DNA from: Gracilaria domingensis
Lineage: Eukaryota; Rhodophyta; Florideophyceae; Gracilariales; Gracilariaceae
DNA: 64,000 nucleotides
Direction of reading: 5' to 3'
NCBI GenBank assembly: GCA_022539475.1
Contig: VCMS01000193.1
Coordinates: 42,479-106,478, forward strand
The notes beneath the pieces are model-generated. The model ran no database searches and had not been told where the DNA came from. It saw only the letters and a program-made list of their open reading frames with translations. This document shows, in pieces, positions 21,353 through 32,895 of the stretch (positions are counted from its first letter, which is position 1; the number at the start of each line of letters is the position of its first letter). Made by a program: the position numbers and the translations under genes.

Positions 21353-23215
21353 GGCGGTTGGGGACGTTGATGGTTAGGAAGAGGGAAATGAAGCTACTGA
21401 ATAGCGCTTTTGTATGCTCTTCGGATGCTTTCGGAACTAACATAAGTTTCCGACCTCTTGCCGTCACAATGCTGCGTATGGATATCTATGAAGAGCGGAG
21501 ACCATGTTATCTCGAGATTAAAATTTGAAAGTCATATGTGTCGCTCTACTCACATGGAATTTGGGGTAGAAGCCCATCCCAAACTTATATATCAGATGTG
21601 GTTGGTCAGCAGAAGGATTAGAACCCCATTGTACAGTGTTCATGTTCAACTCTTCTGTAATTAGCTGCTCAAAGATGCGTGAATCGACCCCGTAACCACC
21701 ATCATAAGAGGTGTCCTTAAGAAGAATAAAGTTCTGATAGTTCTCGAGCAGAAGTCTTGGGAGATCATCATCATTTTCATGACAATGGACAGCAATGCAA
21801 GTGCGGATGTGATTGACACATGAGAGAGAGGTCAAGATATGATTAAGAAATCCAACAAGGGATGTCAGTAAAACTATGTCTGTTTCCTCATATTTGGCGT
21901 GGAAAGCCGTTCTTCACTTCGAAGCCACAACAGGGGGTTTATCCTGGTTTTGTACCTCTCTCTGTATATATATTGTACTCTCTTCAAAACAGGCCAGAAA
22001 CGAAGAAAGATTGCTGAACTCTAGGAACAGACTCTTTTGACGTTCTAAATTTCGTTCCTGCAACATTCGCCCCATTTGCTGATAGCTCTGAAATTCCTTA
22101 TCACATAGGAGCTTCTTGGTGCAAGCACGATCTTCAGACTATGAACGCGAAGAATCGCTGGTCCCAGGGAGAAATACCCAGTAGATACCATAGCAAATGC
22201 CGGAAATGCGAGGTCCCTCATTCAAAGTCGTGCATGACAGGGCTGCGGGCCACAACTTCTGCTTTTCTCAACGAGTCATTCTGATGCGGAACGGAAAGAC
22301 ACCCATTCAATTTTTATTTAAAGACGCGTACAGGTACAGTACCATGTGTGCAACGATGGAAGACAAAAAGTCATCCATCGCTGCAAGACAACATATAGAG
22401 CATTTCAGCAAAGGGTTTCCTATTTCTGAGTCGTTTGAACACCCACAAAATTGACAATCTTGCATGATGTGCCCGACACCCTGTATCTCTCGCTTCCAGC
22501 CTTAGAAGAAACGTTTGAATATTCGAAAAGAAATGCATTCAGACACACACGCAATTCCTTCGCCGAGAACGATGACAAAGCGATTCGTTCCACATCAATA
22601 TTTTTCTAGCGTCTGCGGAGGCTTCCTTGCCTTGAAAAACAAGTACATAACACTTTTGTTTTTGCCATCGGCTTTAGTATTCATGCCCAGGAAGTGACAT
22701 CGGTTATCTCCGAACAAATTCATGACACGATGCGCGAAAGTCTTTAATATATGACCGTACTGGACAGGTTCCTATCAGCGCGATCGCACAACTTGCTTGA
22801 AGAGGAGAACGGCTAGGCAAGATCCTAGCCGTTCTTACCAGGACCGAGTTGCAGAAGTTCAACATTTAGCGTGCATGACATAAAATGCCGCATTATTATG
22901 AGAACCTCTTCTTCGCTTGTTTCTTTAGAGTGTTATTGTACAATCTGATATAGAAAGGAGTTTTTGTCTTTAGTCAGCTCGAAGTGTCCGTGATGTAATT
23001 TTGTTCAGTTATTCTGCGTTCATATTATAATCAATAATTTGGAGTTATTATTCTGGTGTCTACTTCTTGACTAAGTTCTGCCTAGTCGAGAAAAGGTGAT
23101 AGAACTGGGTTAATGATATATAAAGAAACAATACAACAGCTCTCATCCAGAATTGCGAACGACGATGGGCCGTCTACTGTCAAGAATCCGACCATTTTGG
23201 ACTTATGTTTGAGCT
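21353..23215. other. Spacer without a supported gene
   Basis: No domain-bearing ORF. It contains one long perfect hairpin (22806-22835, listed separately). The right end is AT-rich. Confidence 0.4.
22806..22835. repeat. Perfect 12-bp stem hairpin
   Basis: AGAACGGCTAGG, six-nt loop, CCTAGCCGTTCT. It is not next to any gene end I can support, so it may be a relic of a small inverted-repeat element or an RNA structure. Confidence 0.6.
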
Positions 23216-23223
23216 CTTCAGAG
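23216..23223. repeat. 8-bp target site duplication (left)
   Basis: CTTCAGAG directly abuts the left terminal inverted repeat of the hAT element; the identical copy is at 23949-23956. Confidence 0.8.
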
Positions 23224-23948
23224 CAGGGGTGTCGTACAATATATTTCTGTTGCAATATATTGCAATAAGCAATATTTATTGCATATTGCACTCCTATTCA
23301 CATATAGCAATTGATATTGCAAACAGGAACATTATTGCAATTAGTATTGCATATCAAAATCTTATTGCAATATTTATTAGTAATACTAAATATTGAATTT
23401 TTATATGACAGTCACAATGAAGTACGTCCAGAATACATATGATTATATCAAAGGTCTTATACAATCCGCATTGCGCGGCAACACATTCGAAGCATGATAA
23501 CGATGATGATAGCAATGACCAGGTGCTATGAAACTACTCATTGTTCTGAAGATATTGATAAATTCTAGATGACGCGTGAACATGTTTTTGGGACATTAAC
23601 TTAGTAACTGAAGCCGTGCATGGCTCCAGATCAGACCGGGTTGCTGCTCGTCTGCAGCAGCTTGCCGCTGAAGAAACAATAATGCTCAGCTGACTGTTTG
23701 TCAGTACTGGTAGTTCATATGATTTTATAGACTTTGGAAGTAAAATAAACCCATACGATTTACATTGTGTGAGGGCTTTTCTGGGATATTGCAAGTTATA
23801 TTGCAAAATGGTCAGTTTATTGCATTTTTATTGCATATAGAATGTATGCATATTGCAATACTTTTTGCTCATAGCGAGCAATATACCTACGATATTTCTT
23901 ATTGCATTTTCTTTGCAATACTTTGCAATAGTATTGTCGACTGCCCTG
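23224..23948. mobile_element. Non-autonomous hAT-type element, 725 bp
   Basis: It starts CAGGGGTGTCGTACAATA and ends with the complement of CAGGGCAGTCGACAATAC, so the terminal inverted repeats share CAGGG..GTCG.ACAATA. This is the CAGGG-type terminus of hAT DNA transposons, and the 8-bp duplication CTTCAGAG on both sides is the size made by hAT transposases. Both subterminal zones (23235-23395 and 23785-23935) are crowded with TATTGCA/TGCAATA words, likely transposase-binding sites. The middle has no transposase domain; the 90-aa ORF at 23534-23806 is probably chance. It must have been mobilised in trans. Confidence 0.85.
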
Positions 23949-23956
23949 CTTCAGAG
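23949..23956. repeat. 8-bp target site duplication (right)
   Basis: CTTCAGAG, identical to 23216-23223. Confidence 0.8.
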
Positions 23957-25402
23957 TATGCTACGGCCGTCGGTGAGCAAGCCGGGGCTCCGCTAGTTTT
24001 CACCTTTAACAGCTGTGTCCTTTATTCCCGAAAGGCTCACTATCTTCCACGGGCATAATTGTGATTGAGTATTTTGCCAAAATATGGAGATTGCCGGCTT
24101 TAACAGAAGTCGAAGTGAGAATCTTATTTTTTAATCATTTTTGAGACATATTGACTACTGCAAAAAAACCGAAAATACTCGAAGACACACATTTCATTTC
24201 ACGGTAAAGTGAGGAAGCTCAAAATATTTTCTGTTTTGTGGTTTGTTTATTAAAATAAACTAAACGAAGATGTGTGGAACTTCTGGTGGAGGTCTAGAGG
24301 AGCACCGCCAAGGCGTCCCAAGCTACATGGCACGAAGTAAGTTTTATGCCATATGTGATTTAATCTCGAAAGCTCCTCTGACCCCTTTCTGTGTTGACGC
24401 TCTTGACGCACAAGTTGTTGTGTTCCGTATCGCAGAGGATAAAGATGCAGGGTATGATACAGTGATCCAGTAGACGAAGAAATTTATTTGAAATGCTGAA
24501 GGCTCGGGGTCTGGCCAAGACGTCAAGACTGTCCTGCCAAGAGCCGGACTACCTGCCTGCAGCATTTTTAGCCAACATTTGCTGTATGGGGACGCGTATC
24601 CTATGGTATCAGCAAGTCTGATCTGACATCTCAGCAACTGTGTCAATCGTCTGGTGCAAGACGAGTGAAGGTTTTGCGATGGTCACACTTGTTGAAAACT
24701 CAAATAAACTGAAACTTTCGCACAGCCGTGACTGTGAATGAAGGGCCACCCAAACAAATGAGAGCCAATGAAACGTGCTCAACAAGGGAGGTGGTATCGG
24801 ATACCTCCTGACAACACATCTCTGTCACTCTGGTCACCCGCGTCCAACCGCACAGATTTCTCCTCGCTGTTGATTTGCATAGAAAACCAATCATGCAGCA
24901 GCAACTTGTTTTAACAACCTCGAAGGTTACAGCGAAGTGCGTTCTTGCAACCCCGCCTCGTCAGGGTCGGAGATATCTACATCTATCCTGGAGGTAGATG
25001 CTCATTCGCAGGCAGGTTGTAGCAGCGCAGATGATTGGATGGGCCTTTCGTTTTAGGATGTCGAGATGGTTTTACAACGTGCGAGCCACGACCTGCATCA
25101 GCGAAAGGAAGTGCGCGGCAACATAACTCTTACTTTGAAGCTACAGTTCAGGTGAAATATCCAAGGTCGTTGATCAGCCCATTGCGAAAGCCAGTGTGTA
25201 TGCTTGTCTATAATATGGTTATCCCTTGTCAATGCCTCCACAAGACATGGAAAGAGGAACACTTGATGGTTCGTCCGCAGCATATCGTTGCGCTTCGCAT
25301 AGGTGCCAGTTCGCACTTGCCCGTTCTTTGCGTTATCTCCTTGCGCCGCCGTTGTGATTCCGGAGCATTTGAATACCCTTGCGTTCACGTTCAGTGCTTG
25401 AA
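23957..25402. other. Spacer without a supported gene
   Basis: Short ORFs (24270-24473, 25035-25424) have no recognisable domain. Presumably it contains the promoter of the 25403 gene. No repeats found. Confidence 0.4.
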
Positions 25403-27256
25403 ATGCAAATGCAGGAAGCTGTGAGTACATCATTTAACTCCGAACTCCCTCTGTCTGCTACAGATCAGAGTAGTGCCTATGGGGTAGCTGCCGGCTCAAA
25501 AACTTCAGCACCTGCTCCACGTTATCGTCGTCGGATCCTTTTCGTTGTTTGTGCTGCTATACTTGTGCTTGCCATTATAATACCAACTCTTGTTTTAACT
25601 GTGGGGTCACGCGGACAAGAGGAACAAAACAGCCAAGAATCTGTGGCGGGCCAAGACGTACCGGGCGAAGACGTGTCGGGCGAAGACGTGTCGGGTGAAG
25701 ACGTGCCGGGCGAAGACGTGTCGGGCCAGGACGAACCTGATAGCGGCGGCTCTCAATCGAACCCTTCTACCAGCTCACCATCAGCTCCTCCACTTCCCAG
25801 GTTCAGAGATGCAACCCCTTCCGTTGGTTTAATTACGGACGAAGGACATGAACGCCATAAACTGTACGGTGGCCCTAGTGTTGTGGATTTGGATCGCGAC
25901 GGCTTTCCTGATTTGATTCTGTGTTACCATGATGACACCTATGCAAGAGTTTTCTTCAATCAGCGAAATGGTACATTTGTCAGAGCTCAATGGGGAGCGT
26001 ACTTTGACAACCACGGGACAGTACCTACTCCAATATCACCTGCCACTTCGAACATGCGCTTTTCGCTTTCTGTCGGCGGAAACTATGGGGGCAACCCGCG
26101 GCCTCCGAACATGTATGAAGTAGAGGGCGACACTCAAGAGGTGCGTGATGTGACCGATGACATCGGTATAGCTCGGTTTGGAGGGAGGGGACGAACAGCG
26201 TTGTATGCTGATCTTTCCCAAGGACGGCACCCACAATATCCGGACGTATTGTTTCTCAGCGCGCAACCAGATGATGAGCAAGAGACGCATCATTACGCGT
26301 ACGAGAGTATTAACGGGACCTTTTATGAACATAGATCAATTGCGGGAGACCTTTCACACTCCATAAACGGATATGCTACCGTGACGGATATAGAGAATGA
26401 TGGGATAATGGAACTCATCTTGTATCCGCAACTGAGCGTTTGGAGAATAACTGAAGCCTTCTCGTTTGAAGACATAAGCTCTGAAGTTTTACCAGATGGT
26501 CTTCCTCACAAAGGAAGTTTGGCAGTCGCAGAACTGGACTTTGATAACGACGGGGACTTTGATTTGTATATAGCACGTAGCAAGTTGCCGTGGCATAATG
26601 AGACGGTATTCGACGACCACCTTCTGGAAAACCGTGATGGAAAGTATGTGGACGTCAGTGAACAGGCAGGGATCCCGCGGAATACCAATTCCAGGGGGGT
26701 AACTGTGGGAGACTTCAACAACGACGGATCGATAGACATTCTGGTGGTTCAAGAGCGGGGAGCAGACATCATGCTGTTCAACAACGGGGACGGGACGTTC
26801 CGCTCGGAGGGCGAGATGCTGGGGAAGCCGAGGGAGGCCGAAGGCGACCACGCCGTGGCCGTGGACTACGACATGGACGGGCGGCTGGACGTGATATACG
26901 GGGAGGGCAATCACAATGACAACACAACGGGAAGGTACCGCGTGCTGCGGAACACGATGAGCGTGGGCGAGGGGAGCAACAACTTCATCCACGTGCGTGT
27001 GGGCAACGCGCCGGACCAGTCGTGCACGCCGCTCAACGCGCTGATCCGCGTGCAGGCCGGCGCGCTTTCCATGATGCGACGCGTCGGGTCCCCGGGCGAC
27101 GCTATCGCGCACTCGTACCTGGAGACGCGGCTGTTCGGCATCGGTCGCGCCACCGAGGCCGAGTCGGTGACAGTCACTTACACCAACGGCGTGCAGCTGA
27201 CGCGGACAGCGGTGCCACCGGGCACATTGCTCCAGCTTGGCACGTTTGTGCCGTAG
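25403..27256 (+). CDS. Type II membrane FG-GAP/VCBS protein with ASPIC/UnbV domain
   Basis: 617 residues from the first ATG (the open frame reaches a TTG at 25379). Seen in order: a cytosolic N-terminus of about 40 residues; basic RRRR then one membrane span at about 45-67 (ILFVVCAAILVLAIIIPTLVLTV), a signal anchor; an acidic pentapeptide repeat at about 83-110 (GEDVS/GEDVP units); a Ser/Pro linker; then an FG-GAP/VCBS beta-propeller-like region with five Ca-binding loops (LDRDGFPDL, IENDGIMEL, DFDNDGDFDL, DFNNDGSIDI, DYDMDGRLDV); and a C-terminal ASPIC/UnbV domain (about 540-617, GDAIAHSYLETRLFGIGRATEAESVTV, split here across the family core). ASPIC/UnbV proteins are common in bacteria and some algae (CRTAC-like) and are probably extracellular Ca-dependent adhesion proteins. 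The last 500 bp are markedly more GC-rich than the rest. Confident in architecture; function unknown. Confidence 0.88.
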   Translation: MQMQEAVSTSFNSELPLSATDQSSAYGVAAGSKTSAPAPRYRRRILFVVCAAILVLAIIIPTLVLTVGSRGQEEQNSQESVAGQDVPGEDVSGEDVSGEDVPGEDVSGQDEPDSGGSQSNPSTSSPSAPPLPRFRDATPSVGLITDEGHERHKLYGGPSVVDLDRDGFPDLILCYHDDTYARVFFNQRNGTFVRAQWGAYFDNHGTVPTPISPATSNMRFSLSVGGNYGGNPRPPNMYEVEGDTQEVRDVTDDIGIARFGGRGRTALYADLSQGRHPQYPDVLFLSAQPDDEQETHHYAYESINGTFYEHRSIAGDLSHSINGYATVTDIENDGIMELILYPQLSVWRITEAFSFEDISSEVLPDGLPHKGSLAVAELDFDNDGDFDLYIARSKLPWHNETVFDDHLLENRDGKYVDVSEQAGIPRNTNSRGVTVGDFNNDGSIDILVVQERGADIMLFNNGDGTFRSEGEMLGKPREAEGDHAVAVDYDMDGRLDVIYGEGNHNDNTTGRYRVLRNTMSVGEGSNNFIHVRVGNAPDQSCTPLNALIRVQAGALSMMRRVGSPGDAIAHSYLETRLFGIGRATEAESVTVTYTNGVQLTRTAVPPGTLLQLGTFVP

Positions 27257-27912
27257 CCGCTATCAGCCGCTGACTGACAGCCGATTGTCTGCGCTCCTGC
27301 CCGAGATGCTTGGCACGGTTTCCTCGAGTCCTCTGTAACCCGAGGGGTGCACCTCTACAGTGTAGATTCTACACGTATACCCACGCGTTGTGTACACCAG
27401 CGTCCCGACGGGAGGTGCTTGATACTGTATAGTTAGTGTAAGGCTGTTTCACAGCCCTTTCCGACACGAGCTCTTCTGTATTTCGGACAAGCTGTAGTTC
27501 CTCTACTACGTCAAAGAAGAACATTCGTTACAAAAAGTTCTCTCGTCAGGAAGGCCAACAATCTATGCGGGTGTTGTCTAGCCAATACTTGGACACTCAA
27601 ATTTTGTCGTGCGGTCAATGGACCTAGCGTTTCTCGGCGAGGGCGTTCCTCAGAGGGCATCTCAGTAGCACATGGTCGACACGAGCTCCATCATAAGTTT
27701 TCATACCATAAACTCTTCCACTTCGTGATCAAGGGCCTTGGTTTGGGTCCCAAAACTCGGATAGTTTCATGCGCATTCAAAAGTGTAGCAACTTTATTAT
27801 TAGTTACTACAGTAGGGGTTTATCCCAATGCGTAATCCACATTGGGCCCATATTTTTAAAGCTGTATGTGTGCTTGCAGACATACAGCAAGTTATCTACA
27901 ATGTAGAGCTGC
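27257..27912. other. Spacer between convergent genes
   Basis: Holds the 3' ends of the ASPIC/UnbV gene and the haloperoxidase gene. No ORF or repeat seen. Confidence 0.5.
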
Positions 27913-29460
27913 TCAAATCGAGAACTCCCTAGCAGCTATCTCCGCAATTTGGTCCCCAACAACTTCTCCACCTTCCGAATCGAATCTCCAATGCACGCCC
28001 AGGAACACCCGACTATCCTTGTTCTGAGTAATCGCCTCAGCCAGAGTGATTGTTTGTGTGAATATAGGGCGCACGACACCACCCGGAGTGCCCGTCTCGG
28101 ACGTGCCTTCCAGAGTGATTCCATTAAACTCATCCGATGTGATAGTCACCGTGATTTCACTCGGATCCTTCCCTAAGATCTTCGAAATCGTGGCAAATGC
28201 GGCAGTTCCAAAAGTGGAATGCCCCGATGGATACGCTGGGAAGTCCGGGTTGACTCCAACACAGAATGGTGGTGGCGGGTCCGTAATAACGTTACTCTGA
28301 GGCACTCCACGTGGATTCCACGTTGCGTTGGGAGAGATCGGATCCAAGCGCACCCCGAGTGTGGGACGCCACAGATCGTAGAAGAACTTCCAGAACCAGG
28401 CCGCAATTCCCGCATCTCCCATGGCAACGTTCGCTCCAGCCAGCGCACGAATTTGACTTGCCAACGGAAGATCCTCCAGTTCCTTCACCGCCAGCAGCGT
28501 TTGCAAATATAGACGAGGAGGAACCCCAATGAAAGCTGCTCCATCGTAACCCCAGAAAATACCAATGTCCTCAATTGGTGTACCATCATCGAGCGTTATG
28601 TCATTGCACTGGCCAAGCTCTTCCACTTCTGCCAGATCTTCGCGGTACGCCGGAGAATCAAAGGGAGGGAAAATTTCAAGGAACGCATCAGTCTCGACAT
28701 CACTGATGACAAAGGGAGTCACGTCACCCCAGAATCTTCCAAAGTTCTTCTGCACAGCATCTGGATCATTGACGACAATAGGGAAGTTCGGGTCAGGCTG
28801 ATGTTTAAGGAATACATCGAATTCAAATATCTCGTCCAGCTGGGGGATTTGCGATCCATCAGTCAAACGCGAGTTGAACCAAATGGTACCCAAACGTTCA
28901 CCGAACAACACGACCCCAGGAGCTGCTCCTTCAGTAACGTCGTCAAGGACGTCATCAATTATGGAGGCCGAAGGTGGGTATAACAGCTTCGCCGCGGTGA
29001 GACCAGCAGCCTGCATGGCAAACTCTGCTTGAGTCTCGGCGATCCCAGAGCTGCCAAAAGCCGATGATGCTGCTGCACTTGCTGAAGCCCCGAACGTCCC
29101 CGTGAGCTTTGGTTCAAAAGCACCACTGACAATTGCGAAGGCATCATGAGCAGCCATGTAGATAATAGCCATGGCTCGAGCGGTGACAGTTGGACCTGCT
29201 TGAACTGGAGAGGGGTCCGTCTCACCGGGAGGAGGGGTGTAGTCTAGCTGGATGAGGTTCACCACGAGATGCGAAAGGCCGAGGATTCCATCTGCCTTAG
29301 CGCAAACGCCTCCAGGATTAGTTCCCACACAAACTAGACCGGTTGGACAGTCTGTGATTGAGACACATGAGGTTTGGCGCACTGTAGTGTCGAGAGTAGC
29401 AGCATTGACAAAAGCGACGAGCACAGAGGCGATCAGAATGACGGAGATCGATGACGCCAT
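27913..29460 (-). CDS. Secreted vanadium-dependent haloperoxidase-like enzyme
   Basis: Vanadate-bound peroxidases of the PAP2 superfamily oxidise halides with hydrogen peroxide to make bromo-, iodo- or chloro-compounds, typical of seaweeds. 515 residues with a signal peptide at 1-20 (SVILIASVLVAFVNA), so apoplastic or wall-located. All vanadate-binding residues line up with known enzymes: K358 and R365 (FWKFFYDLWRP), S412-G413-H414 (YPSGHST; the histidine is the acid-base residue), R484, and H490 (GVHWRFDS; the axial vanadate ligand). Five cysteines near the N-terminus (32, 38, 44, 53) and at 400 could form disulfides. The first motif and length resemble the bacterial and cyanobacterial-like branch rather than the short classic algal bromoperoxidases, but halide preference cannot be read from sequence; an acid phosphatase is possible but less likely. 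A TATA element lies about 80 bp upstream. Confidence 0.9.
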   Translation of the reverse strand: MASSISVILIASVLVAFVNAATLDTTVRQTSCVSITDCPTGLVCVGTNPGGVCAKADGILGLSHLVVNLIQLDYTPPPGETDPSPVQAGPTVTARAMAIIYMAAHDAFAIVSGAFEPKLTGTFGASASAAASSAFGSSGIAETQAEFAMQAAGLTAAKLLYPPSASIIDDVLDDVTEGAAPGVVLFGERLGTIWFNSRLTDGSQIPQLDEIFEFDVFLKHQPDPNFPIVVNDPDAVQKNFGRFWGDVTPFVISDVETDAFLEIFPPFDSPAYREDLAEVEELGQCNDITLDDGTPIEDIGIFWGYDGAAFIGVPPRLYLQTLLAVKELEDLPLASQIRALAGANVAMGDAGIAAWFWKFFYDLWRPTLGVRLDPISPNATWNPRGVPQSNVITDPPPPFCVGVNPDFPAYPSGHSTFGTAAFATISKILGKDPSEITVTITSDEFNGITLEGTSETGTPGGVVRPIFTQTITLAEAITQNKDSRVFLGVHWRFDSEGGEVVGDQIAEIAAREFSI

Positions 29461-29541
29461 GATGAAGGGGAGATCTGAACTCGGATGGGATGCGTAGGGG
29501 GAGAAACTCTGAGTTCACAGGGAAGGCAGGGAATGGCGAGC

Positions 29542-29548
29542 TTTATAG
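29542..29548 (-). promoter_or_regulatory. TATA box of the haloperoxidase gene
   Basis: On the minus strand CTATAAAG reads toward the ATG at 29460, about 82 bp away. Confidence 0.6.
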
Positions 29549-32500
29549 AGGGGCCAGGGTTTTGCGAGGTGGCGAAATTTGGGAGGTGAAAAGGGGGGTG
29601 CGTGATGGAGATGTTGAATACGCATGACAATGAGGAGCGAATTAATAAGGCAACTGAGGGGGAGGAGGCGGTTTTGAAACAAGATGGATTGTTTATGTGA
29701 ATGAGACTGACGAAGCCACTGAATGCTGAATAGGATGGACAATGTCTATTGGGGCGCGCGGATATATTTGAGCTGCAAGCAGCCAGTCCTGCTTGCAGCC
29801 GTGCGTGGAGTGGAGTGCAAATCTGCATGCGTAACTGCAAGAAAAGACACGGATCGGGGGTGCGGAATGTGTAAGGAAGCTGAAATACTCGTAAGATGCG
29901 GTGTCTATGGGCTACAGGCGTATCATAGATTGCGTGTAACCTTAGATCTCAAGTAGTCTACGCGTTGTCGTACAGCGCAACTTTATACAAGTAGTCGATA
30001 CCAACTCAACACTGTTTTTACAAGGAAAAGAAGCCATGCTACAGTCAATGGCCATTGACTGTGGCGCGAAGTGTATGCGGGCGGCGTGCTTGTTATACTG
30101 CTCTGCTGTCGCCGCCAACCCATAGAGCTGCTGCCGGTCTACGGCTAAATCCTGAGGTGTATGCGATAAAGAGTCGTCTGCAACTTGGGTTGGATCTTGG
30201 TTGTGTGAGTGCCAACAGTTCGGTGTTGTTGCCAGCGGGTGTTGGCTCGTTTGGCACACTTCTTCTCGAGGCAGGCCCCACAGGGGTCCATTCCAGAACA
30301 TCATAATTTGATTATTGCCCTCGACGATGAAGAATTTTTTACAGTTTTGTCATATCTACCCTTGGTACTGTACCAGGATCCTAAATCGAATGTGCTCAAC
30401 AACGGTGCTCGTAGCAGTCTTCGAGGTCAATTAAGCAGTTTCGTGTACAGGCTCAAACAATGGAACCCGCAAATTATTTACGTAACGAGAGAGGCCCGAC
30501 GGGCCGTCGGGCCGACCTGTAGCATGATGGCTCACGACTGTATTCCGAAGGTACAGAGTTGGTCTTGCGACCGAGAAATGCAAGTAAGTTGATTAAAAGT
30601 TTTGAGCTCCACGATATCTAGGTAGTGTATCTTAAGATACTATCTAGATATGTAGCCTATCTTACGTGATTTGCAACCGACGTCGTTGAACTGCTTGAAC
30701 AAAACTCTCGATGGTGTCAACAGCAGATCAGCAAGTCTCTCCTGCTCCACGCTGTGATCCACCAACAAGCACCAAATTAAGCTATAGCACGTCCCAGCCA
30801 ACTCCACGCAAGCCCATGAACCGACATATCATAGTTGTGCCGATCTCAACCAATCCGATGCGTCATCCTCGGCGTCAACGTTCGGACCGTCAACGTTCTA
30901 GCCTGACAAGTCGTATCATACAAAAACTAGATTCACAAACAACTTCGTCTGACATGCGTGTTTGACTCTGACTGGACTTACCTATGAATATGCCCAATAT
31001 CCTTGAAGAAAAAGACGATTTGCGCACCCATTGGCTGTCCAGGACAGAGGTGAATTCGCGAGTCGCGACAGATGTTTTCCTTCCAACCACGTGTACAACA
31101 TACCACGTCGTTGTTGAAAGTGTGATTGCTGAGTCAGCACTGATCCGGTCAGCAAAGAGTAGCCCTCTAACCCGCCTGGTTGATCTATCAACTTGCTAGT
31201 TGCTGCGTTACGGCTCGGTAGATGGACTCACCAACTATGGTACTTGTTCTACCGACGCGTTTGCTGCTTTGGGGATGCAGAGCACGACCATTCGGCTCCA
31301 TTGCGCAATCCCTATCATGTGCAATAATCTAACAATCAATAATCCTATCGCAGGATCCTATCGCAAGGATTGTCAATTTGTTCATAACCTTTTGGTACCA
31401 AAGGTAGCTGTATCCTTACCGTTGTACCGTCGGTAGACGCACTGCGCCCCTCGCAATTTCTAGAAGAATAGCTTGTTAGAAGCCGCATTATAGGGAAGAA
31501 GAGAAGTACAGTGGTAAGGATAACTTAGGTGAAGTATAAAGGGATACTTCCTGTACTCATAACTCACGTGAGAATGTTTGTCATAGGTCTTAAAAACGAT
31601 TTTTGAAACGCGGTTTTCAAAAGTTTAGATATGTACGTGTAATTTATTTTGCATTTTGCGATATGGAATTGAGTTATTTGAGCAATTTTTGGACAAGCAA
31701 CTTTCTGGGGCATGATGTACCTGCACTGTCAAGCACTTCGCTGGAGATGATTGCCTCCGCTCGAATCAGCACACTTATCAATACCACTGATCCATCAATC
31801 AGACATGAACTGCGTCAGACACAAGCATTTCTCTTTGTCTCGCACCTTGCTACTTTCGAATCCTGCTGGAAAACAGCCATCGTTGCTCGTCGGACATTGC
31901 GCGAGCCGCGCTTAACTCGCCTTCTTAAGACATCCCAGCTTACTTTCTACAATAAATTGGCAAGATAAAAAGATATCCATTGAACACTCATTGTAATGTC
32001 GACGATAAATCTTCAAAACGTCGGACTAGTTTCTGTATTCTTATCCCTAGACGATAGTTCTGGGGGTCCAGATTGTGAACTGAAGCTTTCTCTTCAAGGG
32101 GATACTTCTAACGAATAGCTTGCACGCCGAAATTATATCTCTTCGGAACAAAAAGAATCTCTTCATTGCGGTGCTGCGACATGGCCAATCTCCGCTCACC
32201 TCTTTCAGGTTTTTCTGGCAATGCAGCCATGAATACAATTCGATTGCTCCAGCGCAGTCAGCCTCAGACGCTGAATGTATTGCTTTTCTTGACATCTTGG
32301 ACTGCAAACTGAGCTTCAGCCTGCTTTAGTCACCCACGATGAGACCACGATCCAGTCTAACCGTCGTTGCTGCCATGCGCTTACAATACGGTTAGCGCTG
32401 TTTTCAAATGCGATGTTTGTGGCACATCAAACCCTAGAACACCGATACGGCACCAAAGAAGAGAGTGTCAGCGGGCTCTCTGCCTCCTCTCTGACCTCCT

Positions 32501-32895
32501 CCTGATCGCGAATTTCCGCGATCAGGCGCCTTTATGGTAGTCTCAGGCTGCCGCTCAGGCCAAGCCAGTTCTAATTAAACCACGGAACGTTTCTCTACCT
32601 CTATAGATTCTAATTAGACCTCACTCCACGCTTTCTATTGCAACAGTTGCTGAAGAGTTGAAATTACTGATTCAGCTATATTTGTGCTTCCGTCGGCAAT
32701 TCTAGCTAGAACCAACCTTTCGTCATTAACCACTGTAGTGCTTACTGTCGCCATTCTCTGAAAATTGGCTACAGCAACTATTGGAAGTTCTCTGTGTTCC
32801 CGAAGTCTTGTCGCTTGCTTTCGGTCCGTATTTCTTGTGATCGTACCTCTTTCTCTCTCAAGCAAGATTGCCTTAAACGAGCAACGTCATAGAAA
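29549..32895. other. Gene-poor spacer with ORF fragments
   Basis: No gene I can support with confidence. A protein-like open stretch at about 30296-30583 (LIIALDDEEFFTVLSYLPLVL...) is flanked by a CCAG and by a GTAAGT donor-like site and could be an exon or pseudogene. Ser/Pro-rich fragments at 30711-30965 and 30984-31199 could be debris of a transposon ORF. A strong hairpin lies at 32511-32536 (CCTGATCGCG, six-nt loop, exact complement). TACCGTCGGTA occurs at 31425. Confidence 0.4.
32511..32536. repeat. Perfect 10-bp stem hairpin
   Basis: CCTGATCGCG, loop AATTTC, CGCGATCAGG. Isolated in the spacer. No gene end is nearby, so a terminator role cannot be argued. Confidence 0.6.

Noticed and set aside
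23534..23806. 90-aa ORF in the hAT element as transposase remnant
   Set aside because: No hAT dimerisation or DDE motif visible.
24270..24473. Short ORF starting MCGT, as in Ntn-type amidotransferases
   Set aside because: Only 67 codons and no amidotransferase motif after the start.
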